NCBI GenBank assembly: GCA_034509425.1
Contig: JAVTVJ010000846.1
Coordinates: 62,001 to 126,000, forward strand
Origin: Eopsaltria australis
Lineage: Eukaryota; Chordata; Aves; Passeriformes; Petroicidae
Length of the DNA: 64,000 bases
Reading direction: 5' to 3'
Below, in pieces: positions 13,101 to 23,015 of the stretch (positions are counted from its first letter, which is position 1; every line of letters begins with the position of its first letter). The notes beneath the pieces were generated by a model. It searched no databases and was not told the origin of the DNA. It saw only the letters and a program-made list of their open reading frames with translations. The position numbers and the translations under genes are program-made.

Positions 13101-14619
13101 GGGCAGTAAAAGATACTTGATGAAGAAGATGAGCAGCTTGGTAAAATGTGAAAGCTCTTAAATATTTCCTCATGCACTTCCGCACATTCTTTTACTGGGT
13201 TGTAGTCTTTGATGTCAGATGCACTAGAAAATTGGCTCTGAACACTTTTTCCTGAAGAAAAAAGGGGCAGTAATACTGCTTTGCTGCGGCTGTATCCGTT
13301 ATCTTAGCAAAAGGCTGAAGTATAAAATGGTTTTACATTGCACTGCTTAAATACATAACATCTTTTGCATAGCCTTGCAATTTGCCATATTGTTGAAGAT
13401 AAAGATCAAAAATCTAGGCCCTTTTGTCACATAGATTTGATAAACTGCATGGAAGAATGAGTTTGCTGATTCATTTTGTACATGTGCATGTGTTTTGCTT
13501 TCTGTGGAAGAAAATATATTTCTTTGGAGACAGTGAAAATACTGTGCAGGCTGCTTGGAAATACTTTTCCTGTGCTGTTTTAATACAGCTTTCCAGTGAT
13601 GTTTTTAGGTCTCTGTGAAGGAAGAGCGTGAATGAAATAATTGCAAGTGGTGCCCTGCAGGCATAGCCTTGAATGAATGTTATTTTCCACTCATTGTGTG
13701 GAATGAGCACCATCATATGCTTTGGGATGCAGAGAAAAGAAGGCCAAACCTTTAAGATTCAAGTTGTCTTCCTGCAGGCACTTGGACCATGATTATTTTG
13801 ACTCATGCAACACAAGTAGGAAAGAGCTATGGGTTCCTTGTCTGTTTGGTGGTAGAGGCAGTGAAAGTCATAGCAGGCTGTGCATGTCCTGGAAACGGAG
13901 GGCACGACGAAGGGTGTGTCTCTATGTATTTATATGCATCAGGCTAAAAATACCTTCAAATCAGCTATGTCCAAGGAAGTTCAGGTTGACTGTGGTTAAA
14001 AAGATAAATGCTCTCCATTTAAAGGAACAATATCAATTAAGGAAAGCACAGTATGTTGTCACATAAATAGACAAATCAAAAATGTTCCACAAAATAAAAG
14101 ATCCTTTCTGATTTAGAAAACCCTAGTTTAGGCCTGTTTTAATAATCTGAAATCAGCCAGACACACAGATATTTGTAAGTTGGCTATTATACTTTCAGCA
14201 TAATGATGTTAACTTCTCTGGTTCATCATACTTGCCAGAGAACATTTTCCTTACAACAAGATAAATTCTAGTTTTTCAGGTGGAGTTGATGCCAGTAAGA
14301 GATTGGATTTTTTTTTTTTTATTTTTTGATTAATCAAGTGGGTCAGGGAAGCCCTGAATCAGCCAGTTTCCTTTAGGAGAGAGGAAAAACTTTTGCCTCA
14401 GCATCAGTTCTTCTATCTCTTCTGCTGAGCTACATGCTGAAGTTAAAAGTTCAGCAAGCCTTGAATGTGCACGTCCTCGGGCAAGAGTAACGTAACTGTA
14501 CTGGTAATAAAGGAGTACTTGAAAAATAACCTAGGGAAGAAATAAAATTAGAAGCAAGAAGATGCCACCGCTCATTGTCTTTCTTCTTTCCTCTCCCCCC
14601 TTTTCCCTTCTATCTCCAG
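10161..14619 (+). other. CDC42SE2: CDC42SE2 intron between the last two coding exons
   Basis: This 4.46-kb phase-0 intron has donor GTAAGC at 10161 and an acceptor preceded by a long pyrimidine tract (about 14581-14617) ending CAG at 14619. It is AT-rich and includes a 17-base T run at 11359-11375 and a 13-base T run at 14308-14320. I saw no exon-like segment, RNA gene or well-preserved transposable element in it. The 114-residue frame at 13722-14066 has no recognisable similarity and is taken as chance. Confidence 0.9.
11359..11375. repeat. Poly-T run of 17 in the CDC42SE2 intron
   Basis: Seventeen consecutive T. No flanking retroposon sequence was recognised, so it is treated as a simple repeat. 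Confidence 0.9.
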
Positions 14620-14718
14620 GTCAGCTCAATTCAGAATCAGATGCAATCCAAGGGAGGCTATGGAGGTGGCATGTCTGCAAATGTTCAAATGCAGCTCGTA
14701 GATACAAAGGCAGGATAA
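14620..14718 (+). CDS. CDC42SE2: CDC42SE2 last coding exon (C-terminus and stop)
   Basis: The exon encodes 32 residues and a TAA stop at 14716-14718. It begins VSSIQNQMQSKGGYGGG and ends QLVDTKAG, the C-terminal tail of SPEC2. Joined in frame (phase 0) to 10059-10160 it gives 66 residues. With the missing ~18 residues this totals 84, the usual family length. The tail is glycine- and glutamine-rich with no enzyme motif. By memory the mammalian protein has Met-Pro-Ala-Asn where this one reads Met-Ser-Ala-Asn, a one-base change that does not suggest decay. There is no frameshift or premature stop, so the gene looks functional here. Confidence 0.96.
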   Translation, partial: VSSIQNQMQSKGGYGGGMSANVQMQLVDTKAG

Positions 14719-15174
14719 CCTTGGGGATAATTTTCCTGTAAGTATTGCACTCTACTTTTTCGGCACTGTTAAAGAATTATGAAGAACAATCATACTGCTT
14801 CGTAATTATCTCCCTGTAAAAACCTGTGTCTTTATGATGACCAATTTTAAAATCCATTTCTGAGTAAAAAATTTGTTATCTTATAAGAATGTTAATTTTT
14901 CACAGAATGGACAGGAGATTGTTCTGACTGTATCAGTCTGTCCTTAGGCATGTTTTAATCAAAGATGATGTTGTAGACTGATCTTTGCAGGCGAAGTTAG
15001 TTGTAAAACAAATTGCAGAAGAATTTTGTGAGGTGATAATGGTACCATTTTTGCAGTGGTTGCATACGATTTATGGTGTTAATGTATACAGTACATGTAT
15101 AGCAGTATTACAGTAGGAAAATGGTCACTCAGAATGCTCAAAACTTGGTTTAATGGGTGTTTTCTGCCTTTCAG
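14719..15174 (+). other. CDC42SE2: Start of the 3' UTR (14719-14737) followed by a probable 3' UTR intron (14738-15174)
   Basis: Nineteen nucleotides after the stop there is a near-consensus donor, CT|GTAAGT at 14738. It is followed at 15161-15174 by a good acceptor, TTTTCTGCCTTTCAG, before 15175. The implied intron is 437 bp. The exon junction would be 19 nt past the stop, inside the ~50-nt limit, so it should not trigger nonsense-mediated decay. The splice sites are seen in the sequence; their use is inferred. If unused, the 3' UTR is simply continuous from 14719. Confidence 0.6.
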
Positions 15175-15834
15175 GTTTATGTGAGTTCCTGTATCTTCTT
15201 TCCTGTGTCCTCCCTTTTGCCTTGGTGACTGCTTTCTGTGCTCATGACAAGAGAAGTGATGGCTCAGTGTTCACCCTTCGTGATTAGTCCAGTGAAAAGT
15301 TGCTGTTCTGCTCTGATGATGCCATTTATCAGATTGGTCCGACTGTGCCTTTCAGTGGCATGCATGCGTTGGTCTCTACCAGTATCATGGATGTAGAGCT
15401 GTTTAGGGTTGGTTGTCATTTTTAGTTGTTTTAAAGCAAATTAAAGCACCAACTTTAGCTTTCTTCTCTCCTCAGAAATACTAATGCACAACATTCTGTT
15501 GCTTTTTAGTCTTTTTATCTTTTCTCCACTCAAGTAGTGCAGAAATGAATGAGTTTCCAGTAATGTCTTCAATCACCCAATTTTCAGAGGTCTGAGACCT
15601 GCAAGCACAAATAATTATTTCATACAAAATCAACACAGTAGATGACCGCATGCTTTGTAAGGTTGCTTTTTATGGTGGCCTGCTTGGTGCTAAAAGAAAA
15701 AAAAAATTGCTTACTGCAGATGTGAAGAATTTTGCTGTGGCACCAAGTCATGCCTGTTTCTGAAAAAAGACTTGTAACTTAGCTGCTTCAGAGTTATGTC
15801 TTTATTTTAGTTTTTATCCAATTGGTCTTGAAAT

Positions 15835-15840
15835 AATAAA
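15835..15840 (+). terminator. CDC42SE2: Proximal poly(A) signal AATAAA in the CDC42SE2 3' UTR
   Basis: A canonical hexamer about 660 nt into the terminal exon, followed downstream by a TTTGTTGTAAATGTT-like G/T-rich stretch (15867-15881). It could give a short-UTR isoform. Use is inferred. Confidence 0.5.
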
Positions 15841-17019
15841 GAGAGAGCTTGCATTCATGAGGCATTTGTTGTAAATGTTCGGTATATTTATTTTGAAAGA
15901 GCTGACCTTGAGACTGTAAACCAGTGTAGTACCATATCTAAGTGTTGTGGAATCGCTTTAGTCTATTTAAACAGAAGAGCAACATGTTTGGCTGCTTATT
16001 TTCCTTTCTACAGTTTTTCTTAATTTCAACCTGTACGGTCATTTCCAGTAGCAGCATGTCAGACTGCCTGCAGTATTGGCTGAAAAGTTTAGTAGACCTT
16101 TCTAAGTCGTTGGCAGTTTCTGTGTACTAAATATTTAGGAGCCATGGAAGTTGCTAAGAGCGACATACTAATCTGGCAGAACAGGTGCCAATGAAAACAA
16201 CATACAGGGTGACTTTTTACTAAGTCAGTAAAATGCCTTTTGCTCAGGTTCCAAAGCATGTTTCTTTCACATGTTGTGAAACTGCATTTTGATATTGCAC
16301 TGTTTTCAGATTATCTCTATAAATGGTCCCTTTTTTTGCTTCTTGCTGGTGGTTTTAGAGAAGTCAATTATTTGAGGCCTGGTTACAATAAATTTTTATG
16401 TGGGGAAAAAAACTCAGACCATCCAAACAAATAAGGCATAACTGAGCCTAATCAAATCCATTTTTATATGCAAATATGCATGTAGACTGTTGTTGTAAAT
16501 GATCCTTTATTCTAGTTCTGTCCTTTCCCTGATTTTACATTGCAACAGCTGTCTGGTTGATTTAAATATGTATGAACCTACTCTACTGAATCTTCTCTCT
16601 CTGTTCGTAAACAACATGTAAAATACACAGCCATGGAGGTAGTTTGCCTTTCCTAGGTTGTATTTCAGTGGTAGATGTCACTTAACTGGTTGAATAGTTC
16701 AAATTAGGTTGGATAGTATAAAGATACTGATTCCTGATGAGATGTTCAGTTGTCTGGATGCATAAACACATGGCAGTGCAGTGGTACATATATGTTTTTT
16801 AGAGGTTAGCATTTCCAATGCCACTTTAACAATGACTCTTAAATATACTACAAAAGTATTACAAAATTATTTGATCTTTGTTATTGGTAATAGCAGCTTA
16901 AATTTGCTTGCCAAACCTATCTTGCACTTGCCAAAATGTTTTCAGCTCAATAGCCAGGAAAAAAAATTGACATATTTTTATAACAGACATACTTTTTTTG
17001 TACATTGTGTTCATTCTTG

Positions 17020-17025
17020 AATAAA
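17020..17025 (+). terminator. CDC42SE2: Distal poly(A) signal AATAAA (first of a cluster)
   Basis: A canonical hexamer followed within 30 nt by GT-rich sequence (17026-17048, 'cagtgttggcttgtag'). It is one of three hexamers within 190 nt that probably define the main 3' end region. Confidence 0.5.
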
Positions 17026-17078
17026 GTCAGTTCAGTGTTGGCTTGTAGATATTAAAAGGAAAGTATTGACTTTGATTC

Positions 17079-17084
17079 AATAAA
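17079..17084 (+). terminator. CDC42SE2: Distal poly(A) signal AATAAA (best candidate)
   Basis: A canonical hexamer followed directly by 'tgttttctttcagttggtgg' (17085-17104), a T-rich then GT-rich downstream element. This is the most complete signal and downstream-element pair in the UTR. Confidence 0.6.
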
Positions 17085-17200
17085 TGTTTTCTTTCAGTTG
17101 GTGGCCTACCCTTTTTCTTTTCCATAAATTATATTAGCATTAGAAAAACACTTGCATCTTACAGACAGATTTGTGGTGAAAAGAGTAACCTATTAATGTC

Positions 17201-17206
17201 AATAAA
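17201..17206 (+). terminator. CDC42SE2: Third distal poly(A) signal AATAAA
   Basis: Another AATAAA 120 nt beyond the preceding one, with TTTT at 17227-17230 and mixed sequence downstream. It may be a backup site or chance in AT-rich DNA. Confidence 0.35.
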
Positions 17207-17229
17207 TGATTTGCAGGCTTGAGTTCTTT

Positions 17230-20200
17230 TCATGTCACTTGACCCTTTTGTTGCCAAATGAATTAAACCATAGTTTTATCAGTGTTATTGTTGCACTGAT
17301 TTAATGTATATGCCAGGAGCTTCTGCAAGGAAGGAAGAGTGTCTTAAAAATAGTTTGGAAATCTTTCATTTTGAGTGCAACTTATATGTGTGTTACTTTC
17401 CTGATTGTGATGCAGATTATTACTATGGTGATCAGTAAAAGACTTGTCACCATAATATGCTCGTTTGCATTAAAAATACCTGCAAGGCACAATATTGCCT
17501 ACTCTCTGCTTGGGTCAATTAATTTTCATATTTGACACGCTCAAAGTTTATTCCTTAAGCACTAATTTACTACTTTAAATTTCATGCCAAATTCTTCTAA
17601 AGACTGATAATGAATTCCTTAGCTCATGCCAAGTTCATTAAATTGCCAGTTGAGAAAAAAGGTGGCTAGAGAGAAATAAGTTTCTAAAGGAAAATAAAGA
17701 TGGAGATAAATCCATGAGATACCAGTCAACTAAAGGGTTCTTTTTCATAAATGCTGAGGTTATAGACACTTTAAACTGTCTACCAGGGCGTATCTAGAAG
17801 ACCAGATGTTCCACTGTAAGTGCATATTCAGTGACTGACATTAAAGCTTATTAAAAATTATGTGCTGGTTCTGCCGGTGATTAGTAGGATTACTTCAAAG
17901 GCATACCAGTGAAACTGATTTGGACTGGTCCCATCTACTTACCCTTACAGCCCATGCTAGCACTGACACTGACTCAGTAGCTAACTATTGGATGCTGACC
18001 TATAGTAAAGGTTGGGCTTGTATGACCAAACTGGTTAGTTTCAACCTGGATCGGTTTCTTAAGGCTTATTCAGAATAAGCATGGGAGTGAGTATCATGGG
18101 ATCAGAGAAAATCTGCTACAGGGAACACTGATAGCTTAACCTGGCTATGGAAAAACATCAGGCTTTTTCTGAGTTTATAAAACAAACACCCAAACCAGCA
18201 ACCAAAGAAACACAAAAAACAGAGAACAAGCAAGAAACAAAAAATAAAACCAAAAACAACCCAAACAAAACCACAAACAAACAAAAAGCCCAAACAAAAC
18301 CAAAATGAAAACCCACCCAAAACAGAATACTCAGCCTTTGCAGCTGTGAATACATTTACTGGAAAGACTAATTCCACATTTTGGGGGCTCTTTTTCTATG
18401 CACTGTCCTCACCAGCTTTGTCCACACTATTCTGGTTGGTTTGGGGGCACAGAGCATGTTGAACATATTGCCAAAAGAATAACCACATCGTCACCAAGAG
18501 TCAGCCAAACTCATGCAGTATGATTCATTTCTGCTATCAGTGGTAATTCCATCTATCAGCACTGCACAAGGAATAACTTTCTACCTTCACACCAGCCAAG
18601 AGAAATTATAAGTTCAGATTTCAAGCAAGTTTTCTATTAAGCTTGGAAAACTCAAAGTGCTGGTTGAGTTGGCAATAAATTGCTGAATACCAAACCTGCT
18701 TACTTAAATATGCAGAATTGTATAACCCCATTTATGAGTAACTGAGTTGTCATGCAAAAGGTGCATTCATTTGTAGCTAGCTAAGCATTTGTGTGAGCTT
18801 CTTACAGCATTCCTTGTCTATAGACAGTTTTATGGTTTGTTGGGGGTGTTTTTCAAGAAATTTGATTATGTGTTTCTATATATAAGATAGTAACAGAGCC
18901 TATCAGCAGAAAATAAAAGTAGAGTGTTATGTTTGGTTTATCAGTTCTTTCAAGTGAAGTGAACCTCAGTTTTGAACTTGGCTTGCTGGATAAGACACTT
19001 CCGGTATACTGTGACAGGTACAGAGCAGGACTGGAGGTCTGGTAGGTGACACTGAAATTAGCTTACTGTGATTTTCCAGCAGGTCAAGAAGGTGTTAGTA
19101 TTTGTAAGGATTTTGGTAAGCTTTGTTAGTCCAACAAGCGACTAAGGGTAGGAGCTGTTTCAGCATGGAACAGTGAGACACCCACTATGGATAGATGTCA
19201 CATTTCATCAAAATGCTGAGCAGTAAGAAAGCTTTATATATTGATGTAGGGGTACTAGTCTTCTACCAATGCCCTGCATGTCAGAGTCCTGGGCATATCC
19301 CTTTCTTCCAGAAATACACTTTTTTTCACCCATACTATGCCTTCAGTTCCAGGAAGGGATTGTTGGCTTTCAGTTTTTTAAGTCTCTCACTGTTACATCA
19401 GTCTTTGTAGGTCCTAATTGATTTGAAATAATCTGCCAGGCAAAATAAACACATACAAAATCTGTGCCTTTCCTGGTGGGAAGCTCCAGGTGGATGACTC
19501 CTGTTGATGGAGTAGTGGTGTGAGGAGCCCTCATGCACCACACAGGAGCCTGGGTTTACACCTGCTGCCACGCACCGTGATCCCTTATCCAGTGTGGGTG
19601 GTTGGCTGTTGTTGTGCAAGGCCAGTTCTTAAAACATTGCCTCAAGGAGGAAAATGAGTACTACTTGAAATTAATTTTGAAGTCCTCAGCTTTCTTGAAA
19701 TGTGGCAGCTCTAGGGAAATGGCTATTCTGAAACAGTTTTCCTTAGGCACTCATCTTTACACTATCAATAAAACTTTAAAAGAACCATACACCTCGAAAA
19801 AGAGTACTATTTCCAAGTGGTTGATGCTAATGGACTTTTTGGCACTCTACAGATTTTTTTTCACTTGTCAAAATTCCACCTTCTGGAACTAAAAATAATC
19901 TCATGTATGGTATATGCATTAAGCAGTAGAGTAATGCATTGATATGAGGACATTGTGCAGCATTTAATTTCACATTTATAATGGAGAAAAGAATTTCCAA
20001 AGGGAGAAATAAAGAATCAAAAAATCACGTTTCAGTAAGCAGCATTGGGTGTGGAGGGATGGAGGGCAGATGTAAATGATGGATGGGTGAAAAGAAAAAC
20101 GAAAAAGTGGTGGAGAAGCATAAACTTTGATAGATGACCAAGCACTGTATGTTTTCCCCATGGCATTATTTTCGAGAGGGATCTATGAGCAACAGCCGCA

Positions 20201-20561
20201 AAAGCCAGAGCTCGGTGCAGCAAGACTTGTTCATTCTTCACTGTTTCCGGTAGTAGGTTCCAAGACGATTATTCTTTCTGTAAGTTGCAACAGATGCTTG
20301 GTTTCCAGCTGGCATAATCAGGATCTGTCATAACGAGCAGTAGGAGCGGCCCAGGGCAACAGGGATGCATGGTTAGCAGAGCTGAGAAATGAGATTCCTT
20401 TAGACAATTTTCAAACTCTGTATTAAATGTAAACTATATCTCTTACTGTGAACATACATAGGATGGTGAATGGATGGCCATGCTGCTTCACATCTCTTTA
20501 AAAACTGATGCCTTTTTCTGGTCTTAGGAAATAAAGGCTCAGACATGGTTAGAGGGTTGGG
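17230..20561. other. Intergenic stretch with no supportable gene
   Basis: AT-rich DNA downstream of CDC42SE2. It holds an A/C-rich low-complexity tract at 18178-18324 and a 17-nt near-perfect palindrome at 18064-18080 (GCTTATTC, one spacer base, GAATAAGC). The minus-strand frames over 18102-18377 are translations of the low-complexity tract and have no biological meaning. No exon-like or RNA-gene signal was recognised. Confidence 0.6.
18178..18324. repeat. A/C-rich, G- and T-poor low-complexity tract
   Basis: About 145 bp made almost entirely of A and C on the + strand, with only about eight G and a few T. It is built of irregular caaa, ccaaa and caaaa units without a fixed period. A similar tract sits at 46302-46420, and G/T-rich tracts of the complementary type at 57005-57060. 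It gives spurious hydrophobic Phe/Cys/Leu/Val-rich frames on the minus strand. Confidence 0.85.
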
Positions 20562-20872
20562 GGTTGTTTACCTCGGTATTTTAATAGGATCCCATTCGAT
20601 GGCTTCTGCCGTCCAGGTAGAACGCATCGCAAAAGCCCTGTCCCCCCAGTCGAGTATACAATTAAAGACTCTACACATTAGCATATCTACCAGGAGGGCC
20701 CAATAAGGGGCTTGGGTGGGCTAACTTCTAGTTTACAAGATCTGTCCTACTAGGAGACCCTGAGGGCTCACGAAAACAGGGTGTTTGGTCTCTTAACTCT
20801 ACGTGGTTTCAGGGGTGTTTAGTCTACCGGCCTATTAAACACCATGAAACCGGGCTAAACTATCACCTAAAG
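20562..20872. mobile_element. CpG-rich inserted segment, probable LTR-like element of unknown family
   Basis: About 310 bp whose composition differs sharply from the flanks: by eye ten CpG dinucleotides between 20574 and 20852, in surroundings where CpG is rare. Read on the minus strand it contains an ATGCTAAT octamer-like element, TATA-like and ATTAAA-type sequences, and begins TG (complement of TATCA at about 20868-20872), which is LTR-like. I do not recognise the family and found no clear target-site duplication, so the edges are approximate. It contains the hairpin at 20805-20851. An unmethylated CpG-rich regulatory island is the alternative. Confidence 0.4.
20805..20851. repeat. Long imperfect inverted repeat (15 paired bases per arm)
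   Basis: The left arm is GGTTTCA (20805-20811), then GG, then GGTGTTTA (20814-20821). The right arm is TAAACACC (20836-20843), then A, then TGAAACC (20845-20851). Both arm blocks are exact reverse complements, interrupted only by a GG/A internal bulge, with a 14-nt loop containing ACCGGCC. It lies at one end of the CpG-rich segment 20562-20872. Confidence 0.9.
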
Positions 20873-22103
20873 CATCACAAGTATGCATGCTAATACTTGT
20901 GAATATAGGGAACAGTGTAAGAAGTATTCAGAAGAAAAGCAGAAAAATCCTTCAGGCATCAAAACTTACTCAGAGTTCTGTTTCTAAACTCATTTACTGG
21001 AGCTGGACAAAATCAAGGTGATACTTGGATCTCTTGCTATAGATTCAAGTCCCTCTATTTTATTTACTAGAACCAGCCACTTCTATCTGCTTACATCCAA
21101 CTGGACTTGCACAGATGCTCTTTTCCTCAGAGACTGCCAAAATGCATCCAGCCCAGTCCATGGAAGGGAATCAAATTGCCATGCCATGATTTGATTTAAG
21201 AGGTCCCTTGCTCATTCTCTGAATCACAACCAGAGCACTGGAAATACGTGAGAGAAGGAAACACTGTTGCTGTAACAGCAGCTTTGTAAAATCTTGAACT
21301 GTGAAGTTATATGAAGATGACTGCCTACCAAAACAATTTTAAGTAGGATTTTCACCCTCTTGAGACACACTTGCATAGTCTCATAGAGCAAAATGAAAAC
21401 TTTCTGACCTATGTAGATGAAGTGGTCCATGCTCTCCGAAGTGTACGTGATGTGAGGAGACATAATAATTTCTTCTAGAAGAGTGCCTAGCAATTTCTGA
21501 GAGCACAAGGCACTTCTCAGCTGCAGCATGAGAGTCCTTTTTGGAGCAGCACTTCCAACATCCACCCCACAGCAATGTGGAGGCCAGTGCAGCACTGGTA
21601 TGCTGGATATGGTATTCCAAGTCAAAGTGCCAAAGCAATTTGGCACAAGCGACTTCCAGCTATTTTTGTCAGTGCTTGCAGCAGGTAAAGCCTGATGTAA
21701 GGGCTGTGCCCCCAGCTCAGTGGGCCCACAGGGTCAGCCAACACGTGCCACCACAGCAGCTGCCCTGCTCCAGGGGCAGCTGAGGCAGCCCCAGACTCGC
21801 CCAGCCTCCCCACACACTTTTGATGAGGCATTTACATCACATTCCTGGGCTGCACTGCTGTCTTCCCAAGAGCAAATTTGCACAGAGCTGCGCTAAGAAA
21901 ATCCTTTTCAAATAAGATTTTCTAAAAATGGGCACTTGGTTAACTCTGTGTAAAGAAAGTCAATTCCCCCTGCTCCCATGTGGCAGGGTTATGCCAGCAC
22001 AGTCAGCTAATGGAAGAGCAACTGGAGCTGGCTGTTATCAATACAATAATCAGAGCTGTCACTGCTTGGAAAACTGTGATCAAGTATGTGCAGCTGCTCA
22101 TTT

Positions 22104-22133
22104 GGATAGCTTTCTCACTGAGGAAAGCTATCC
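22104..22133. repeat. Perfect 11-bp stem hairpin
   Basis: GGATAGCTTTC (22104-22114) is the exact reverse complement of GAAAGCTATCC (22123-22133), with an 8-nt loop (TCACTGAG). Pairing does not extend beyond these limits, so the stem is too short for a normal microRNA precursor. Confidence 0.85.
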
Positions 22134-22957
22134 ACACCCATGATGAAAAGTCCTCCAAGGAACAGACATGCCTTCTAAATTTAAGCTCTTTAAGTAAGAA
22201 ATTTCCACAGTCCTGTCCAACAAACAATGCCACAGGGCCCATAACCTTCCCTTGCCCTGCCCCATTATTTTCAATATTGATGTTCACATTACAAAATGTT
22301 TAAAAAGTTTTAATACATATATAGGTAATTAGAAAGTGGGCAGTGGCCTCTCTGGATGGGCAATTGCTTTAGTTTCCCTATTGTCTCATGGTAAAGTCAG
22401 TTTCACAGCACACTGGACTATTTTCCAATTGAGAAATCTACAGTCCCGTCCTCTGACCATGAATGAACCTGCAAATGAGAATGTCCTTTTCTAATCAGGC
22501 CAAGAGGATCCAGAATCAGAGGGCTGCAAAGAGTTTAGAGGATTTTACAGAACTAAGAACAGTTTTCCATGGTTCAGGATTTCAATGCTTTGCTTTTTCC
22601 TCTGTACAACCTTTTGCCCAAATTTCAGGTACACCACATCACCTGCATTTTTATTCCTTCACTGTGTACTACTTTTTTGCGGCTCCTGAGAACTGTTTCT
22701 AAAGACTTTGTGTGCTACTGCTGTTTCTTGTTTCACACCTGGAGGATGTCTTCATTCTTCCACCAAAGCTGTATCTCAATGGATTATCAGGACTATGCAG
22801 CTGGAGCTATTGAATTTAAGTGAGACTTGAAATAGCAAACATAGGAACACTGCCCCTAAATATCTACAATGCTCCTAAAGCAGTAGCATCTGCAGTGTTT
22901 TGAAATTGATTTGGGGGTTAAAACCCTCTAAAGGGTAACATCATTGCCACATTTTGC

Positions 22958-23015
22958 TTTTGTAACATAGCATCAAATGACTGACATCCCTTGTTTTGTA
23001 ACATAACATCAAATG
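22958..23015. repeat. 22-bp direct repeat, two copies, 36-bp spacing
   Basis: The block TTTTGTAACATAGCATCAAATG (22958-22979) recurs with one change at 22994-23015 (AGCATC becomes AACATC). The two are separated by 14 bp. This is a small local duplication with no known role. Confidence 0.85.

Larger units (their letters stand above)
15175..17105 (+). other. CDC42SE2: CDC42SE2 terminal 3' UTR exon
   Basis: This AT-rich non-coding stretch follows the inferred acceptor and ends after a run of poly(A) signals. Canonical AATAAA hexamers occur at 15835-15840, 16387-16392, 17020-17025, 17079-17084 and 17201-17206. The 17079 signal is followed by a T/GT-rich element, making cleavage near 17100 the best guess. 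A 3' UTR of about 2 kb would fit the long UTR known for this gene in mammals. ORFs inside it (15942-16130, 16240-16434 and 16781-17020) are taken as chance. The exact end is uncertain. Confidence 0.65.

Noticed and set aside
13722..14066. 114-codon frame in the CDC42SE2 intron, considered as an alternative exon
   Set aside because: No similarity to the gene family, and it does not sit between plausible splice sites in frame.
18102..18377. 91- and 65-codon minus-strand frames rich in Phe, Leu, Val, Gly and Cys that look like a membrane protein
   Set aside because: They are translations of the A/C-rich low-complexity tract. Two frames of the same DNA give equally hydrophobic products, and there is no conserved motif.
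20562..20872. Nuclear copy of mitochondrial DNA, considered because of the compositional break
   Set aside because: No recognisable mitochondrial gene or control-region block in either direction.
22104..22133. MicroRNA precursor
   Set aside because: The stem is only 11 bp and pairing stops outside it; precursors need about 30 paired positions.
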